DNA of 64,000 nt from Candidatus Fusobacterium pullicola (GTDB lineage: Bacteria > Fusobacteriota > Fusobacteriia > Fusobacteriales > Fusobacteriaceae): the NCBI GenBank assembly GCA_018883725.1, contig JAHLFN010000016.1:1-64000 (forward strand). The letters run 5' to 3'. Within the stretch, counting starts at the first letter, position 1; the number at the start of each line of letters is the position of its first letter. The notes beneath the pieces are model-generated. The model ran no database searches and was not told the origin of the DNA. It was given only the letters and a program-made list of their open reading frames with translations. Of the stretch, positions 18,540 through 26,900 are shown piece by piece. The position numbers and the translations under genes are program-made.

Positions 18540-21500
18540 ATGAAAAAAAACTTTGTACATCTACATTTACATACTGAGTATAGCCTCCTTGATGGAGTTG
18601 GAAAGATAGATGATTATTTAGAGAGGGCTAAAGAGCTAGGAATGCAAGCTATAGCTATAACAGATCATGGAAATCTTTTTGGAGCTTTGGAGTTTTATAA
18701 AAAGGCGAGAAAAAAAGGAATTAAGCCAATTATAGGAATGGAAGCATATGTATGTGAAAAGGGAATGGAAGATAGAGAGGGAAGAAACTTTCATCTAATT
18801 CTTTTAGCTAGTGATGATATAGGTTATAGAAATCTTTTAAAGATAAGCTCAGAAAGTTTTATAAGAGGTTTTTATTATAAACCAAGAGTAGATAAAACTT
18901 ATCTAAAAGAGCATAGTAAAGGGCTAATAGCTCTGTCAGCTTGTATGCAGGGAGAGATCTCTAGAAGAGTTATGGATATGGAAAGTGAAAGTGAGATAGA
19001 TAGTGCAGTAGCTGAGTATATAGATATTTTTGGAAGAGAAAATTTTTATATAGAGGTACAAGCTAATGGTATAAAGGAGCAATTTGAACTAAATGAAAAA
19101 TTGTATGATATAGCAAAGAGAAATAATTTAAATTTAGTAGCTACTAATGATACTCACTATGTAAATGAAGGAGAGCACACACTGCAAGATATTTTAATAT
19201 GTGTTCAAACAGGGGCAAAGCTCTCTGATGAAAAAAGAATGAGAATAGAGACTGAGGAGCTATTTTTAAAGAGTAGAGAGCAGATATTGGAACAACTAGG
19301 TGAAAAGTACTTAGAGGCAATAGATAATACAACAGTTATAGCTGAAAGATGTAATGTGGATATAGAGTTTGGTCATTTCAAATTTCCAGAGTATAAGATA
19401 CCAAGTTGTGTAAAAACTATAGAGGCTTTTTTAAGAAAGTTAGTATATTTTGGCTTATCTAAGAGATATCCTCATGGACTTACTCAAAGTATAGTGGAAA
19501 GAGTGGAGTATGAATTAGGGATAATTGAAAAAATGGGATATGCTGGTTATTTCGTAGTAGTGTGGGATTTTATAGATTTTGCTAGAAGAAAGAATATTCC
19601 TATTGGACCAGGGAGAGGATCTGCAGCAGGAAGTTTGATAGCCTATGCACTGGGGATAACACAGTTAGATCCATTAAAATATAATCTTATCTTTGAAAGA
19701 TTTTTGAATCCAGAGAGAATATCAATGCCAGATATAGATATAGATATATGTCAAGAAAGAAGACAAGAGGTAATAGACTATGTTATAGAGAAGTATGGAG
19801 CTGATAAGGTAGCTCAGATTATTACCTTTGGAACATTGAAGGCAAGAGCTGCAATTCGGGATGTAGGTAGAGTTTTAAATACTCCACTTTCAAAGATAGA
19901 TGCAGTGGCTAAGCTCATTCCTTTTAATGTAAATATAAAGCAAGCTCTAGAGAGTGTTGATGAGTTTAGGAAACAGTATCTTGAGGATAGAGAGATACAG
20001 AGAGTGATAGATATTTCCTCAAAAATAGAGAATAAGGTAAGACACGCTTCTGTCCATGCAGCAGGAATAGTTATAACAAAGGATCCTCTTACAGATGTAG
20101 TACCACTCTATTGTGATACAAAAAATAAAGTTGTATCTACACAGTATCAGATGAAAGAGCTAGAAGAGTTAGGGCTTCTAAAAATGGATTTTTTAGGACT
20201 TAGAAATTTAACTAACCTTCAAAGAACAATTGATTATATAAAAGAGGATTTAGGTATAGAGATAAAATTAGAAGATATTCCACTAAATTCTAAAAAGGTT
20301 TATGAATTACTTTCAAGAGGAGATACCTCTGGTGTTTTCCAAATGGAATCAATAGGAATTAGAAAAATATTAGTAAAATTAAAACCTGATAAATTTGAAG
20401 ATATAATCGCCCTATTAGCTTTGTATAGACCGGGACCTCTTGGCTCTGGAATGGTAGATGACTTTATAAATGGAAAAAATGGTATTACTGAGATAAGATA
20501 TCCACACCCATCATTAGAGGAGACTCTTAAGGAAACATATGGAGTAATACTTTATCAAGAGCAAGTAATGAAGATAGCTAATATAATGGCTGGATATTCA
20601 TTAGGAGAAGCAGATCTGCTTAGAAGAGCTATGGGAAAGAAAAATATTCAAATAATGGAAGAGAATAGAGAAAAATTTATTACTCGTTCAATAGCTAATG
20701 GATACAGTGAAGAGAAAGCTTTTGAGATGTTTGAATTAATAGATAAATTTGCTGGTTATGGATTTAATAAATCTCATTCAGCTGCCTATGCTTTGATAGC
20801 TTACTGGACAGCATATTTTAAAGCTCACTATATGAAACATTACTATGCTGCTCTTATGACATCAGAGATGGCTCATATAGAGGATATAGCTTACTATGTA
20901 GAGGATGCAAAGATACATAATTTAAAATTACATCTTCCAGATGTAAATAGGGCTACATCTAAATTTATTGTAGATAAGGATGGAATAATCTTTTCTCTAG
21001 CAGCTATAAAAAATGTAGGAGAGGGAGTAGCTGAAAAAATATTGGAAGAGTATAATGAGAATGGGGAGTATAAAAATCTAGAAGATTTTGTAGTGAGAAC
21101 TAAAAAATATGGACTGAATAAAAAAGCTCTAGAGTCTTTAATATTATCTGGTGCTTTAGATGGACTTCCTGGAAATAGAAGACAAAAATTTGAGTCTGTA
21201 GATAAGATAATAGACTATGCTAATAGAAAGATAAAAGAAGATGATATTCAACAGATGAATCTTTTTGGAGAAGCAAAATCATCATTGGGAGTTTTTACTC
21301 TACCTCAAGTAAATGAATACTCTTTAGATGAGTTATTAGCAAAAGAGAAGGAGTATTTAGGTTTCTATTTTAGTGCTCATCCACTAGATAATTACAGAAA
21401 AATGATAAAAATATTTAGACTTTCAACAATAAATGAGATAAAAGAGGAAAAAACTACACAAATTTTTAAAACTTATGGTATACTAAGAGATGTGAAAAAA

Positions 21501-21956
21501 ATAGTAACAAAAAATTCTGGACAAATAATGGGAGTTTTTGAATTAGAAGATTACTTCGATAAGATATCTTGTGTACTATTCCCAAGAGATTATGAAAGTA
21601 GCTCTCATATGCTTTTAGAAGGAAAACCTGTATATATAGAGGGAAGTTTACAAGTCGATTATTTTAAGGGAGAAGAGAATAAAAAATTAATTGTTAGAAA
21701 GATAAAATTTTTAGATGATATAGTGAGAGAGAGAAACTTAAAACTGTATATATTAATGGTTGAAGAGGATAGAGAGAAATTTAGTAGGTTAAAAGAGATT
21801 TTAGCAAATTCAGTCGGAGATGTACCAGTTTTCTTTGCTATAAAGGATAGCAATCATAAAGAGATTAAAAAGAGTAGATATAGTGTGAATCCGGATAGAC
21901 TTTTCTTAGAAGAGATAACTCAACTGATGGGAGAAGAGAGGATAACTATAAAATAA
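18540..21956 (+). CDS. dnaE: DNA polymerase III subunit alpha
   Basis: Replicative polymerase catalytic subunit, 1138 residues, family C. The PHP domain is at the N-terminus ('HLHLHTEYSLLDG', 'AITDHGNLFGALEF'). The polymerase palm has 'GPGRGSAAGSLIAYALGIT' and the catalytic 'MPDIDIDICQERR' (about 396-408). The helix-hairpin-helix tandem, the OB fold and a short C-terminus follow. It is the DnaE1 type without an inserted exonuclease domain, unlike PolC. ATG with 'aaaggaggg' upstream, 54 nt after the MATE gene. Confidence 0.97.
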   Translation: MKKNFVHLHLHTEYSLLDGVGKIDDYLERAKELGMQAIAITDHGNLFGALEFYKKARKKGIKPIIGMEAYVCEKGMEDREGRNFHLILLASDDIGYRNLLKISSESFIRGFYYKPRVDKTYLKEHSKGLIALSACMQGEISRRVMDMESESEIDSAVAEYIDIFGRENFYIEVQANGIKEQFELNEKLYDIAKRNNLNLVATNDTHYVNEGEHTLQDILICVQTGAKLSDEKRMRIETEELFLKSREQILEQLGEKYLEAIDNTTVIAERCNVDIEFGHFKFPEYKIPSCVKTIEAFLRKLVYFGLSKRYPHGLTQSIVERVEYELGIIEKMGYAGYFVVVWDFIDFARRKNIPIGPGRGSAAGSLIAYALGITQLDPLKYNLIFERFLNPERISMPDIDIDICQERRQEVIDYVIEKYGADKVAQIITFGTLKARAAIRDVGRVLNTPLSKIDAVAKLIPFNVNIKQALESVDEFRKQYLEDREIQRVIDISSKIENKVRHASVHAAGIVITKDPLTDVVPLYCDTKNKVVSTQYQMKELEELGLLKMDFLGLRNLTNLQRTIDYIKEDLGIEIKLEDIPLNSKKVYELLSRGDTSGVFQMESIGIRKILVKLKPDKFEDIIALLALYRPGPLGSGMVDDFINGKNGITEIRYPHPSLEETLKETYGVILYQEQVMKIANIMAGYSLGEADLLRRAMGKKNIQIMEENREKFITRSIANGYSEEKAFEMFELIDKFAGYGFNKSHSAAYALIAYWTAYFKAHYMKHYYAALMTSEMAHIEDIAYYVEDAKIHNLKLHLPDVNRATSKFIVDKDGIIFSLAAIKNVGEGVAEKILEEYNENGEYKNLEDFVVRTKKYGLNKKALESLILSGALDGLPGNRRQKFESVDKIIDYANRKIKEDDIQQMNLFGEAKSSLGVFTLPQVNEYSLDELLAKEKEYLGFYFSAHPLDNYRKMIKIFRLSTINEIKEEKTTQIFKTYGILRDVKKIVTKNSGQIMGVFELEDYFDKISCVLFPRDYESSSHMLLEGKPVYIEGSLQVDYFKGEENKKLIVRKIKFLDDIVRERNLKLYILMVEEDREKFSRLKEILANSVGDVPVFFAIKDSNHKEIKKSRYSVNPDRLFLEEITQLMGEERITIK

Positions 21957-21971
21957 CGTATGTAATTTTTA

Positions 21972-22000
21972 TTGAAATATAGCTTAGTTAGTGGTAAAAT
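21972..22000 (+). promoter_or_regulatory. Promoter of the BCCP-like/accC run
   Basis: TTGAAA (21972-21977) and TAAAAT (21995-22000) are separated by exactly 17 nt; the next gene starts 24 nt later with TAAGGAGG between. Confidence 0.75.
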
Positions 22001-22023
22001 ATATAAAAAATAAGGAGGAATTT

Positions 22024-22449
22024 ATGAAAGGTGATATAAATACTATTGAAGAGTTAATGAAAATTCTTCAAGAAAAAAACTTGACTGAGATATCATATGA
22101 AACATCTGAAATAAAAATAAACATAAAAGGTTCGTTACAACCAGAGAAAAAACAAGTAGCTCCAAAGAAAGCTGAAGCTGTAAAAGAGGAAAAAAAGAAG
22201 GAAGTAGCAAATTGTAAAGATGTAGTTTCAGAGCATATAGGAAGATATACTTATGTAAAAAAAGATGGAACTCCAATAATAGAAGTAGGACAAGAGATAA
22301 AGGCTGGACAAGAGCTAGGAAGTGTAATAGCTGTAGGAGTAGCTTTACCAGTAGTTGCTAAGTTTTCAGGAAAAATAGAAGAGATATATATAGAAAATGG
22401 TAAGCCAGTAGATTATGGAAGACCATTAATAAAAGTAAAGATTTCATAA
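22024..22449 (+). CDS. Biotin carboxyl carrier protein-like, biotin lysine absent
   Basis: A 141-residue homologue of AccB, the biotin carrier of acetyl-CoA carboxylase: N-terminal helix 'INTIEELMKILQEKNLTEI', a Lys/Ala/Glu/Pro-type linker (about 40-62) and a biotinyl/lipoyl fold at 70-141. The fold aligns without gaps to ordinary BCCP ('EVGQEIKAGQELGSVI' ... 'FSGKIEEIYIENGKPVDYG'), but the EAMKM hairpin that carries biotin reads IAVGV (102-106), with Gly105 in place of the biotinylated lysine. It therefore cannot carry biotin in the known way. The start at 22024 is set by TAAGGAGG; an earlier frame start lacks a site. accC follows after 31 nt, in the order seen in Firmicutes, so a link to AccC is likely but its nature is unknown. 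Confidence 0.85.
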   Translation: MKGDINTIEELMKILQEKNLTEISYETSEIKINIKGSLQPEKKQVAPKKAEAVKEEKKKEVANCKDVVSEHIGRYTYVKKDGTPIIEVGQEIKAGQELGSVIAVGVALPVVAKFSGKIEEIYIENGKPVDYGRPLIKVKIS

Positions 22450-22480
22450 TCAAATTCTTGGATTATCAGGAGGAAAATAA

Positions 22481-23827
22481 ATGTTTAAAAAAATACTTAT
22501 TGCAAATAGAGGAGAGATAGCTGTAAGAGTAATCAGAGCAGCTAAGGAATTAGGAATAAAAACAGTTGCTGTATACTCTGAAGCAGATAAAGAGAGCTTA
22601 CATGTAAGATTAGCTGATGAAGCTGTATGTATAGGAGGAGTATCAAGTACAGAATCATACTTAAAAGTACCTAATATAATAGCTGCAGCTGAGATAACAG
22701 GAGCAGATGCAATTCACCCAGGATATGGATTTTTATCAGAGAATGCTAAATTTGCTTCAATATGTGAGGAGCACAATATTACTTTCATAGGACCTAGACC
22801 AGAGTGTATCACAAAGATGGGAGACAAAGCTACAGCAAGAGCAACAGCTATAGCTAATAATGTACCACTAACAAATGGAACTGGAATAGTAAGAAGTATA
22901 TCAGAAGCTAAAAAAGAGGTAAATGAGAGAATAACATATCCAGTAATGATCAAAGCCACTGCTGGTGGTGGAGGAAAGGGTATGAGAATAGCTAGAAATG
23001 ATGAGGAATTAGAACTTAACATAGTAGCAGCTCAAACTGAAGCTGGAGCAGCTTTTGGAAACCCAGATGTATATATAGAGAAATTTGTAGAAAATCCTAG
23101 ACATATAGAGGTTCAAGTTTTAGGAGATAAACATGGAAATGTTATCTATTTAGGAGAGAGAGATTGCTCTATTCAAAGAAGACATCAAAAACTTATAGAG
23201 GAAGCACCATCATTCTCTTTACCTTTTGGAGTTAGAAAAGCTATGGGAGAGGCAGCAGTAACACTAGCTAAGGCTATAAATTATGACTCAGCTGGGACTT
23301 TAGAGTTTTTAGTGGATAAGGATAATAAATTCTATTTTATGGAAATGAATACAAGAGTTCAGGTAGAACATACTGTAACTGAGATGGTAACAGGATTAGA
23401 CATTATAAAACTACAAATTCAAATAGCTTATGGAGCAAAATTAAATATAACTCAAGATGATATTCAACTTTTTGGACATGCTATTGAGTGTAGAATAAAT
23501 GCAGAGGATCCAAATAATAACTTCTTACCTTCACCAGGTGTATTGACAAAATATATAGTTCCTGGAGGAAATGGAGTTAGAGTTGACTCTCACTCATATC
23601 AAGGGTATGAAATCAGTCCATACTATGATTCTATGATAGGAAAGCTTATAACTTTTGGAATCAATAGAGAGGAAGCTATAGCTAAGATGAAAAGAGCTTT
23701 AAGTGAGTATATAATTGAGGGAATAGATACAACTATACCTTTCCACTTAGAGGTTTTAAATAATGAGCTTTATTTAGCTGGAAAAACTTCAACAAATTTT
23801 ATTGAAGAAAATTTTTCAAAAAAATAA
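22481..23827 (+). CDS. accC: Acetyl-CoA carboxylase, biotin carboxylase subunit
   Basis: ATP-grasp enzyme that carboxylates biotin on BCCP, the first half of acetyl-CoA carboxylase. Full length at 448 residues with N-terminal '[22 protein letters not shown]', the Gly-rich lid '[14 protein letters not shown]', '[20 protein letters not shown]' and the catalytic '[18 protein letters not shown]' all intact. The enzyme looks fully active, in contrast to the lysine-less carrier encoded just upstream. ATG with 'caggaggaaaata' upstream. accA and accD are not in the window. Confidence 0.95.
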   Translation: MFKKILIANRGEIAVRVIRAAKELGIKTVAVYSEADKESLHVRLADEAVCIGGVSSTESYLKVPNIIAAAEITGADAIHPGYGFLSENAKFASICEEHNITFIGPRPECITKMGDKATARATAIANNVPLTNGTGIVRSISEAKKEVNERITYPVMIKATAGGGGKGMRIARNDEELELNIVAAQTEAGAAFGNPDVYIEKFVENPRHIEVQVLGDKHGNVIYLGERDCSIQRRHQKLIEEAPSFSLPFGVRKAMGEAAVTLAKAINYDSAGTLEFLVDKDNKFYFMEMNTRVQVEHTVTEMVTGLDIIKLQIQIAYGAKLNITQDDIQLFGHAIECRINAEDPNNNFLPSPGVLTKYIVPGGNGVRVDSHSYQGYEISPYYDSMIGKLITFGINREEAIAKMKRALSEYIIEGIDTTIPFHLEVLNNELYLAGKTSTNFIEENFSKK

Positions 23828-23900
23828 TTTTATAAATAGTAGTTTTTTTTGAAAAAATTAGGTATAATATATAGTAGAAGATTACACGGAGGTGTTACAA

Positions 23901-24278
23901 ATGAGCGAATTAGGAAATATAAGAATATCTGATGATGTAGTAAAAACAATAGCAGCTAAGGCAGCTTCAGATGTAGAAGGTGTTTATAAATTAGCTGGTG
24001 GTGTAGCTGATGAAGTTAGCAAAATTTTAGGAAAGAAAAGACCTACAAATGGGGTAAAGGTAGAAGTAGGAGAAAAAGAGTGTAGCATTGAAATATTTAT
24101 CGTTGTAGAATATGGATACCTTATCTCTGAGGTTGCTCATGATGTACAAAAATCAGTTTTAAAAGCTGTATCTGAATTGAGTGGGCTAAAAGTAGTAGAA
24201 GTAAATGTGTATGTTCAAGATGTAAAAATTAGAGCTGAAGAGACTTCTGAAGAGGAAGAGGAAGGTTTAGAAGCGTAA
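23901..24278 (+). CDS. Asp23/Gls24 family protein (YqhY-like)
   Basis: A 125-residue Asp23/Gls24 protein. The family core is seen in 'GNIRISDDVVKTIAAKAASDVEGVYKLAG' (read in parts), 'EVGEKECSIEIFIVVEYGY' and 'VVEVNVYVQDVKI', followed by an acidic tail of mainly Glu. ATG 23901 has CGGAGGTG upstream; an in-frame GTG at 23892 lies inside that site and is unlikely. In Firmicutes the homologue YqhY sits directly after accBC and affects acetyl-CoA carboxylase activity; the same order holds here. The following amaP gene suggests membrane anchoring of this protein. Confidence 0.88.
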   Translation: MSELGNIRISDDVVKTIAAKAASDVEGVYKLAGGVADEVSKILGKKRPTNGVKVEVGEKECSIEIFIVVEYGYLISEVAHDVQKSVLKAVSELSGLKVVEVNVYVQDVKIRAEETSEEEEEGLEA

Positions 24279-24284
24279 CTCCAT

Positions 24285-24306
24285 AGAGGTGTTGAAAGGC
24301 ACCTCT
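24285..24306 (+). terminator. Intercistronic hairpin, weak terminator
   Basis: AGAGGTG (24285-24291) and CACCTCT (24300-24306) form a 7-bp stem with an 8-nt loop, followed by the imperfect tract AATCTTTTATT. It may lower expression of the downstream amaP-nusB genes relative to the Asp23 gene or stabilise the upstream message. Confidence 0.5.
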
Positions 24307-24331
24307 AATCTTTTATTATAGGTGGTATTTT

Positions 24332-24856
24332 ATGATTAAAAAAATAATTTTCTTTTTTGCATGGTTAGGTATATTTTTATTATCAATAACGGGGATTGTA
24401 TATGTGACTATACCAACATATATTGTGCAGTTTAATACTTATATAGGAACATTGAGCTATGATCTAGTAGTTTTTATTATATCTGTTATTTATTTTGTTA
24501 TATCTATATTAAAATTTTTATCTCTATTTGAAAGAACGAAGGATTATGAGATAAAAACAGAGGATGGAATAGTTTATATTTCTTCTGCTTCTGTAACAAG
24601 TTTTATAAGAGAGCTTTTATCTAAAGATAAAGAGATTTCAAATATAAGAGTAGAAACTTCTAAAAAAGGAAGAAAATTCAATATAAGAGTGAGACTTGAT
24701 ATGTTATCTAATGGAAATATATCTGGAAAATCATCTTCAATTCAAAATGAGATAAAAAGTAAATTAGCTGATAAAATGGGACTAGAGGTAGGGGCTATTG
24801 AGGTAAAAATCTCTAAATTAGCTGTAAAATCTACTGAAAACCATATAGATGAATAG
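24332..24856 (+). CDS. amaP: Alkaline shock response membrane anchor protein AmaP
   Basis: A 174-residue protein with two N-terminal membrane helices (about 4-28 and 43-67) and a cytoplasmic Asp23-like domain containing 'EDGIVYISSASVTSFIRELLSKD'. This is the AmaP layout, known in Staphylococcus to tether Asp23 to the membrane. It follows the Asp23 gene and precedes a DUF2273 gene, the usual trio. ATG with 'taggtgg' upstream. Confidence 0.85.
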   Translation: MIKKIIFFFAWLGIFLLSITGIVYVTIPTYIVQFNTYIGTLSYDLVVFIISVIYFVISILKFLSLFERTKDYEIKTEDGIVYISSASVTSFIRELLSKDKEISNIRVETSKKGRKFNIRVRLDMLSNGNISGKSSSIQNEIKSKLADKMGLEVGAIEVKISKLAVKSTENHIDE

Positions 24857-24867
24857 GAGAGAGATAT

Positions 24868-25089
24868 ATGTTAGATGAAATTATAGCAAATCTTATTTTA
24901 AATAGAAAAAGATATCTTTATGCTTTTACAGGGTTTATATTAGCACTTCTATTAGTAACAGTAGGAATATTTGCAACAGTTTTTATAATATTAGTTACAA
25001 TTTTAGGTTACTGTTTAGGAAGTCCTGTTTTTGTTAAAAAAGTAAAAAAAATTAAAAATATATTGTCTGAAAAATTAAATGAAGAATAG
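24868..25089 (+). CDS. DUF2273 small membrane protein
   Basis: A 73-residue protein with one long or two short hydrophobic segments (about 15-50, 'YAFTGFILALLLVTVGIFATVFIILVTILGYCLG', read in parts) and a basic tail. Size, composition and place next to amaP and Asp23 match DUF2273, a part of the alkaline-shock/Asp23 cluster. Function unknown. ATG with 'aggagagag' upstream, 11 nt after amaP. Confidence 0.7.
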   Translation: MLDEIIANLILNRKRYLYAFTGFILALLLVTVGIFATVFIILVTILGYCLGSPVFVKKVKKIKNILSEKLNEE

Positions 25090-25101
25090 GAAAGGAAAAT
25101 A

Positions 25102-25506
25102 ATGAGTAGAAGAGTAGCAAGAGAAGAACTATTTAAATTAGTTTTTGAAAGTGAATTAAAAGAGGAGAGTACAAAAGAGGTATTAGATAACTACCTTAAA
25201 AGAGATGAAGTTCTAACTAATGAAAATGAGTTAGCATTTATAAAAAAATACATGACTGGAATGGCAGAAAATAATGATAGAATATTAGAAACTATCAATA
25301 ATAACATCACAGGATGGAGCTTTGAAAGAATAGGAAATGTTGAAAAGGCACTATTAAAATGTTCTGTATATGAGCTTTTATGTGAAACTACTCCATATGA
25401 GATAGTTGTTAATGAGGTAGTAGAGTTAGCAAAACTATATGGAGATGAAAAAACTTCTGAATTTGTAAATGGAGTATTAGCTAAGATAATAAACAACAAA
25501 AAGTAG
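25102..25506 (+). CDS. nusB: Transcription antitermination factor NusB
   Basis: A 134-residue all-helical RNA-binding protein of rRNA antitermination, partner of S10 (NusE). Recognised by 'SRRVAREELFKLVFESEL' at the N-terminus with the conserved Arg/Ala/Phe pattern, 'WSFERIGNVEKALLKCSVYELL' and the C-terminal 'VVNEVVELAKLYGDEKTSEFVNGVLAKI' (read in parts). Typical length. ATG with 'aggaaaggaaaata' upstream, 12 nt after the DUF2273 gene; it ends the accC-nusB run. Confidence 0.93.
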   Translation: MSRRVAREELFKLVFESELKEESTKEVLDNYLKRDEVLTNENELAFIKKYMTGMAENNDRILETINNNITGWSFERIGNVEKALLKCSVYELLCETTPYEIVVNEVVELAKLYGDEKTSEFVNGVLAKIINNKK

Positions 25507-25512
25507 TAAAGT

Positions 25513-25571
25513 AATTACACCTTAAAATCTTTTTATAGAGATAGAGGGTGTAATTTTATTTTCTTTTTTTT
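25513..25571 (+). terminator. Rho-independent terminator after nusB
   Basis: A 9-bp stem AATTACACC (25513-25521) / GGTGTAATT (25547-25555) is followed by TTATTTTCTTTTTTTTT. The loop is 25 nt long. Confidence 0.85.
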
Positions 25572-25593
25572 TGGATAAAATAGGGAGGTAAAG

Positions 25594-26625
25594 ATGATAA
25601 GTTTTAAAAATGATTACAGTGAGGGAGCTTTACCAGTAGTAATGGAAGCACTACTAAAAACAAACTTAGAGCAAACAGTGGGGTATGGAGAGGATGAGTA
25701 CACAGCCAAAGGGATAGAAGCTGTAAAAAAGAGTATTAAATGTGATGATTGTTATGTACGTCTTTTAGTTGGAGGGACTCAAACAAATCTTCTTACAATA
25801 TCACATATATTACGTCCATATGAAGCAGTGATATCAGCTGATACTGGACATATAAGTACCCATGAAGCTGGAGCTATAGAGGCAACTGGACATAAAGTGA
25901 TTGAGCTTTTAACAGATGGAAATGGAAAGATAGATGTAGAGATGATAAAGAAGGCATATGAGACTCATAAGAGAGATTTACATATGGTACAGCCTAAGAT
26001 GGTATATATCTCTAATCCAACTGAATTAGGAACTCTTTATACTAAAGAGGAGTTAATAAATATATCAAATTATTGTAAGGAAGTAGGAATGTATCTATAT
26101 CTTGATGGAGCAAGAATGGCATCAGCTATAGCTTCTGAAAAAAATGATATTGAATTAAGTGATTACCCTAAATATTGTGATGCTTTTTATTTAGGCGGAA
26201 CTAAATGTGGACTTTTATTTGGAGAAGCTTTAGTTATAACAAATAAGAGTTTAGCAGAAGGTTTTTTCTGTAGTACTAAGCAAAAAGGTGCTACTTTAGC
26301 TAAGGGAAGATTATTGGGGATACAGTTTATAGAGTTATTTAAAGATGATAGATATTATCAAGTAGGAAAACACTCAAATAGAATGGCTGATATGTTAAAA
26401 AAAGGAGTTTTAGAGGCTGGCTACAAATTAAAGGCAGATTCCTATACAAATCAACAGTTTTTTATATTTCCAAATAGAGTTATAGAGGAGATTGGAAAAA
26501 AATATAGATATGAGCTTTGGGAAAAGATAGATGAAGATAATTCAGTAGTAAGATTTGTTACATCTTGGGCTACAAGAGAAGAGGATGTAAAAAGTTTTAT
26601 AGGGGATTTAAAAAAGATTAAATAA
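25594..26625 (+). CDS. Low-specificity threonine aldolase-like PLP enzyme
   Basis: A 343-residue fold-type I PLP enzyme of the threonine aldolase/beta-eliminating lyase family, which would cleave threonine or allo-threonine to glycine and acetaldehyde. Key parts seen: 'GGTQTNLLTI' (phosphate/PLP stacking region), 'TGHISTHEAGAIEATGHK' with the ring-stacking His, 'LYLDGARMASAI' with the PLP Asp, and the Schiff-base lysine K204 in 'YLGGTKCGLLFGE'. ATG with 'agggaggtaaag' upstream. It is transcribed alone between a terminator and the copper promoter. Substrate stereochemistry cannot be read. Confidence 0.85.
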   Translation: MISFKNDYSEGALPVVMEALLKTNLEQTVGYGEDEYTAKGIEAVKKSIKCDDCYVRLLVGGTQTNLLTISHILRPYEAVISADTGHISTHEAGAIEATGHKVIELLTDGNGKIDVEMIKKAYETHKRDLHMVQPKMVYISNPTELGTLYTKEELINISNYCKEVGMYLYLDGARMASAIASEKNDIELSDYPKYCDAFYLGGTKCGLLFGEALVITNKSLAEGFFCSTKQKGATLAKGRLLGIQFIELFKDDRYYQVGKHSNRMADMLKKGVLEAGYKLKADSYTNQQFFIFPNRVIEEIGKKYRYELWEKIDEDNSVVRFVTSWATREEDVKSFIGDLKKIK

Positions 26626-26628
26626 ATA

Positions 26629-26657
26629 TTGACAAAAATAGTAAAAAATATTAATAT
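26629..26657 (+). promoter_or_regulatory. Promoter of the copper operon
   Basis: A perfect TTGACA (26629-26634) lies 17 nt upstream of TAATAT (26652-26657). The GC-rich palindrome at 26661-26680 begins 3 nt after the -10 element, where a repressor would block initiation. Confidence 0.75.
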
Positions 26658-26660
26658 AGA

Positions 26661-26680
26661 TATAGGGGGGTACCCCTATA
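26661..26680 (+). promoter_or_regulatory. Putative CsoR operator
   Basis: A perfect palindrome, TATAGGGG-GGTA-CCCCTATA, with 8-bp arms, GC-rich in the middle and AT-rich at the ends. This is the style of CsoR-family copper operators. It overlaps the expected transcription start of copZ-copA, and a CsoR-like gene lies at the end of the same group, so it is probably that protein's target. Confidence 0.75.
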
Positions 26681-26705
26681 TTTTTATTTGTATGGAGGTA
26701 AATTT

Positions 26706-26900
26706 ATGAAAAAAGTTATAAAGATAGATGGAATGGGTTGTCAACACTGTGTAAAAAGTGTAGCTAATACATTGGAGAATATATCTGGAGTAGAGGTATT
26801 AGAAGTAAAGATAGGAGAGGCTACTGTTAATATTCCAGATGATTTTGATATGAGTATTATAGTTGAAGCTTTAGATGATGCTGGGTATGAGGTAATCTAA
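26706..26900 (+). CDS. copZ: Copper chaperone CopZ
   Basis: A 64-residue heavy-metal-associated (HMA) domain protein: '[20 protein letters not shown]' carries the Cu(I)-binding CxxC (GMGCQHC). The ferredoxin-like fold ends '[10 protein letters not shown]'. It would carry cytoplasmic Cu(I) to CopA and perhaps to CsoR. The start at 26706 has GGAGGTAAATTT upstream; a six-codon longer frame has no site. Its TAA shares a base with the ATG of copA, and the operator/promoter lies 26 nt before its start. Confidence 0.92.
   Translation: MKKVIKIDGMGCQHCVKSVANTLENISGVEVLEVKIGEATVNIPDDFDMSIIVEALDDAGYEVI

Noticed and set aside
23849-23868. TTGAAA and TATAAT before the Asp23 gene as a promoter
   Set aside because: The TATAAT is perfect but the spacer to TTGAAA is only 8 nt, and no -35 at normal distance is good.
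23892-23900. GTG 23892 as start of the Asp23 gene
   Set aside because: It lies inside the GGAGGTG ribosome binding site of the ATG at 23901.
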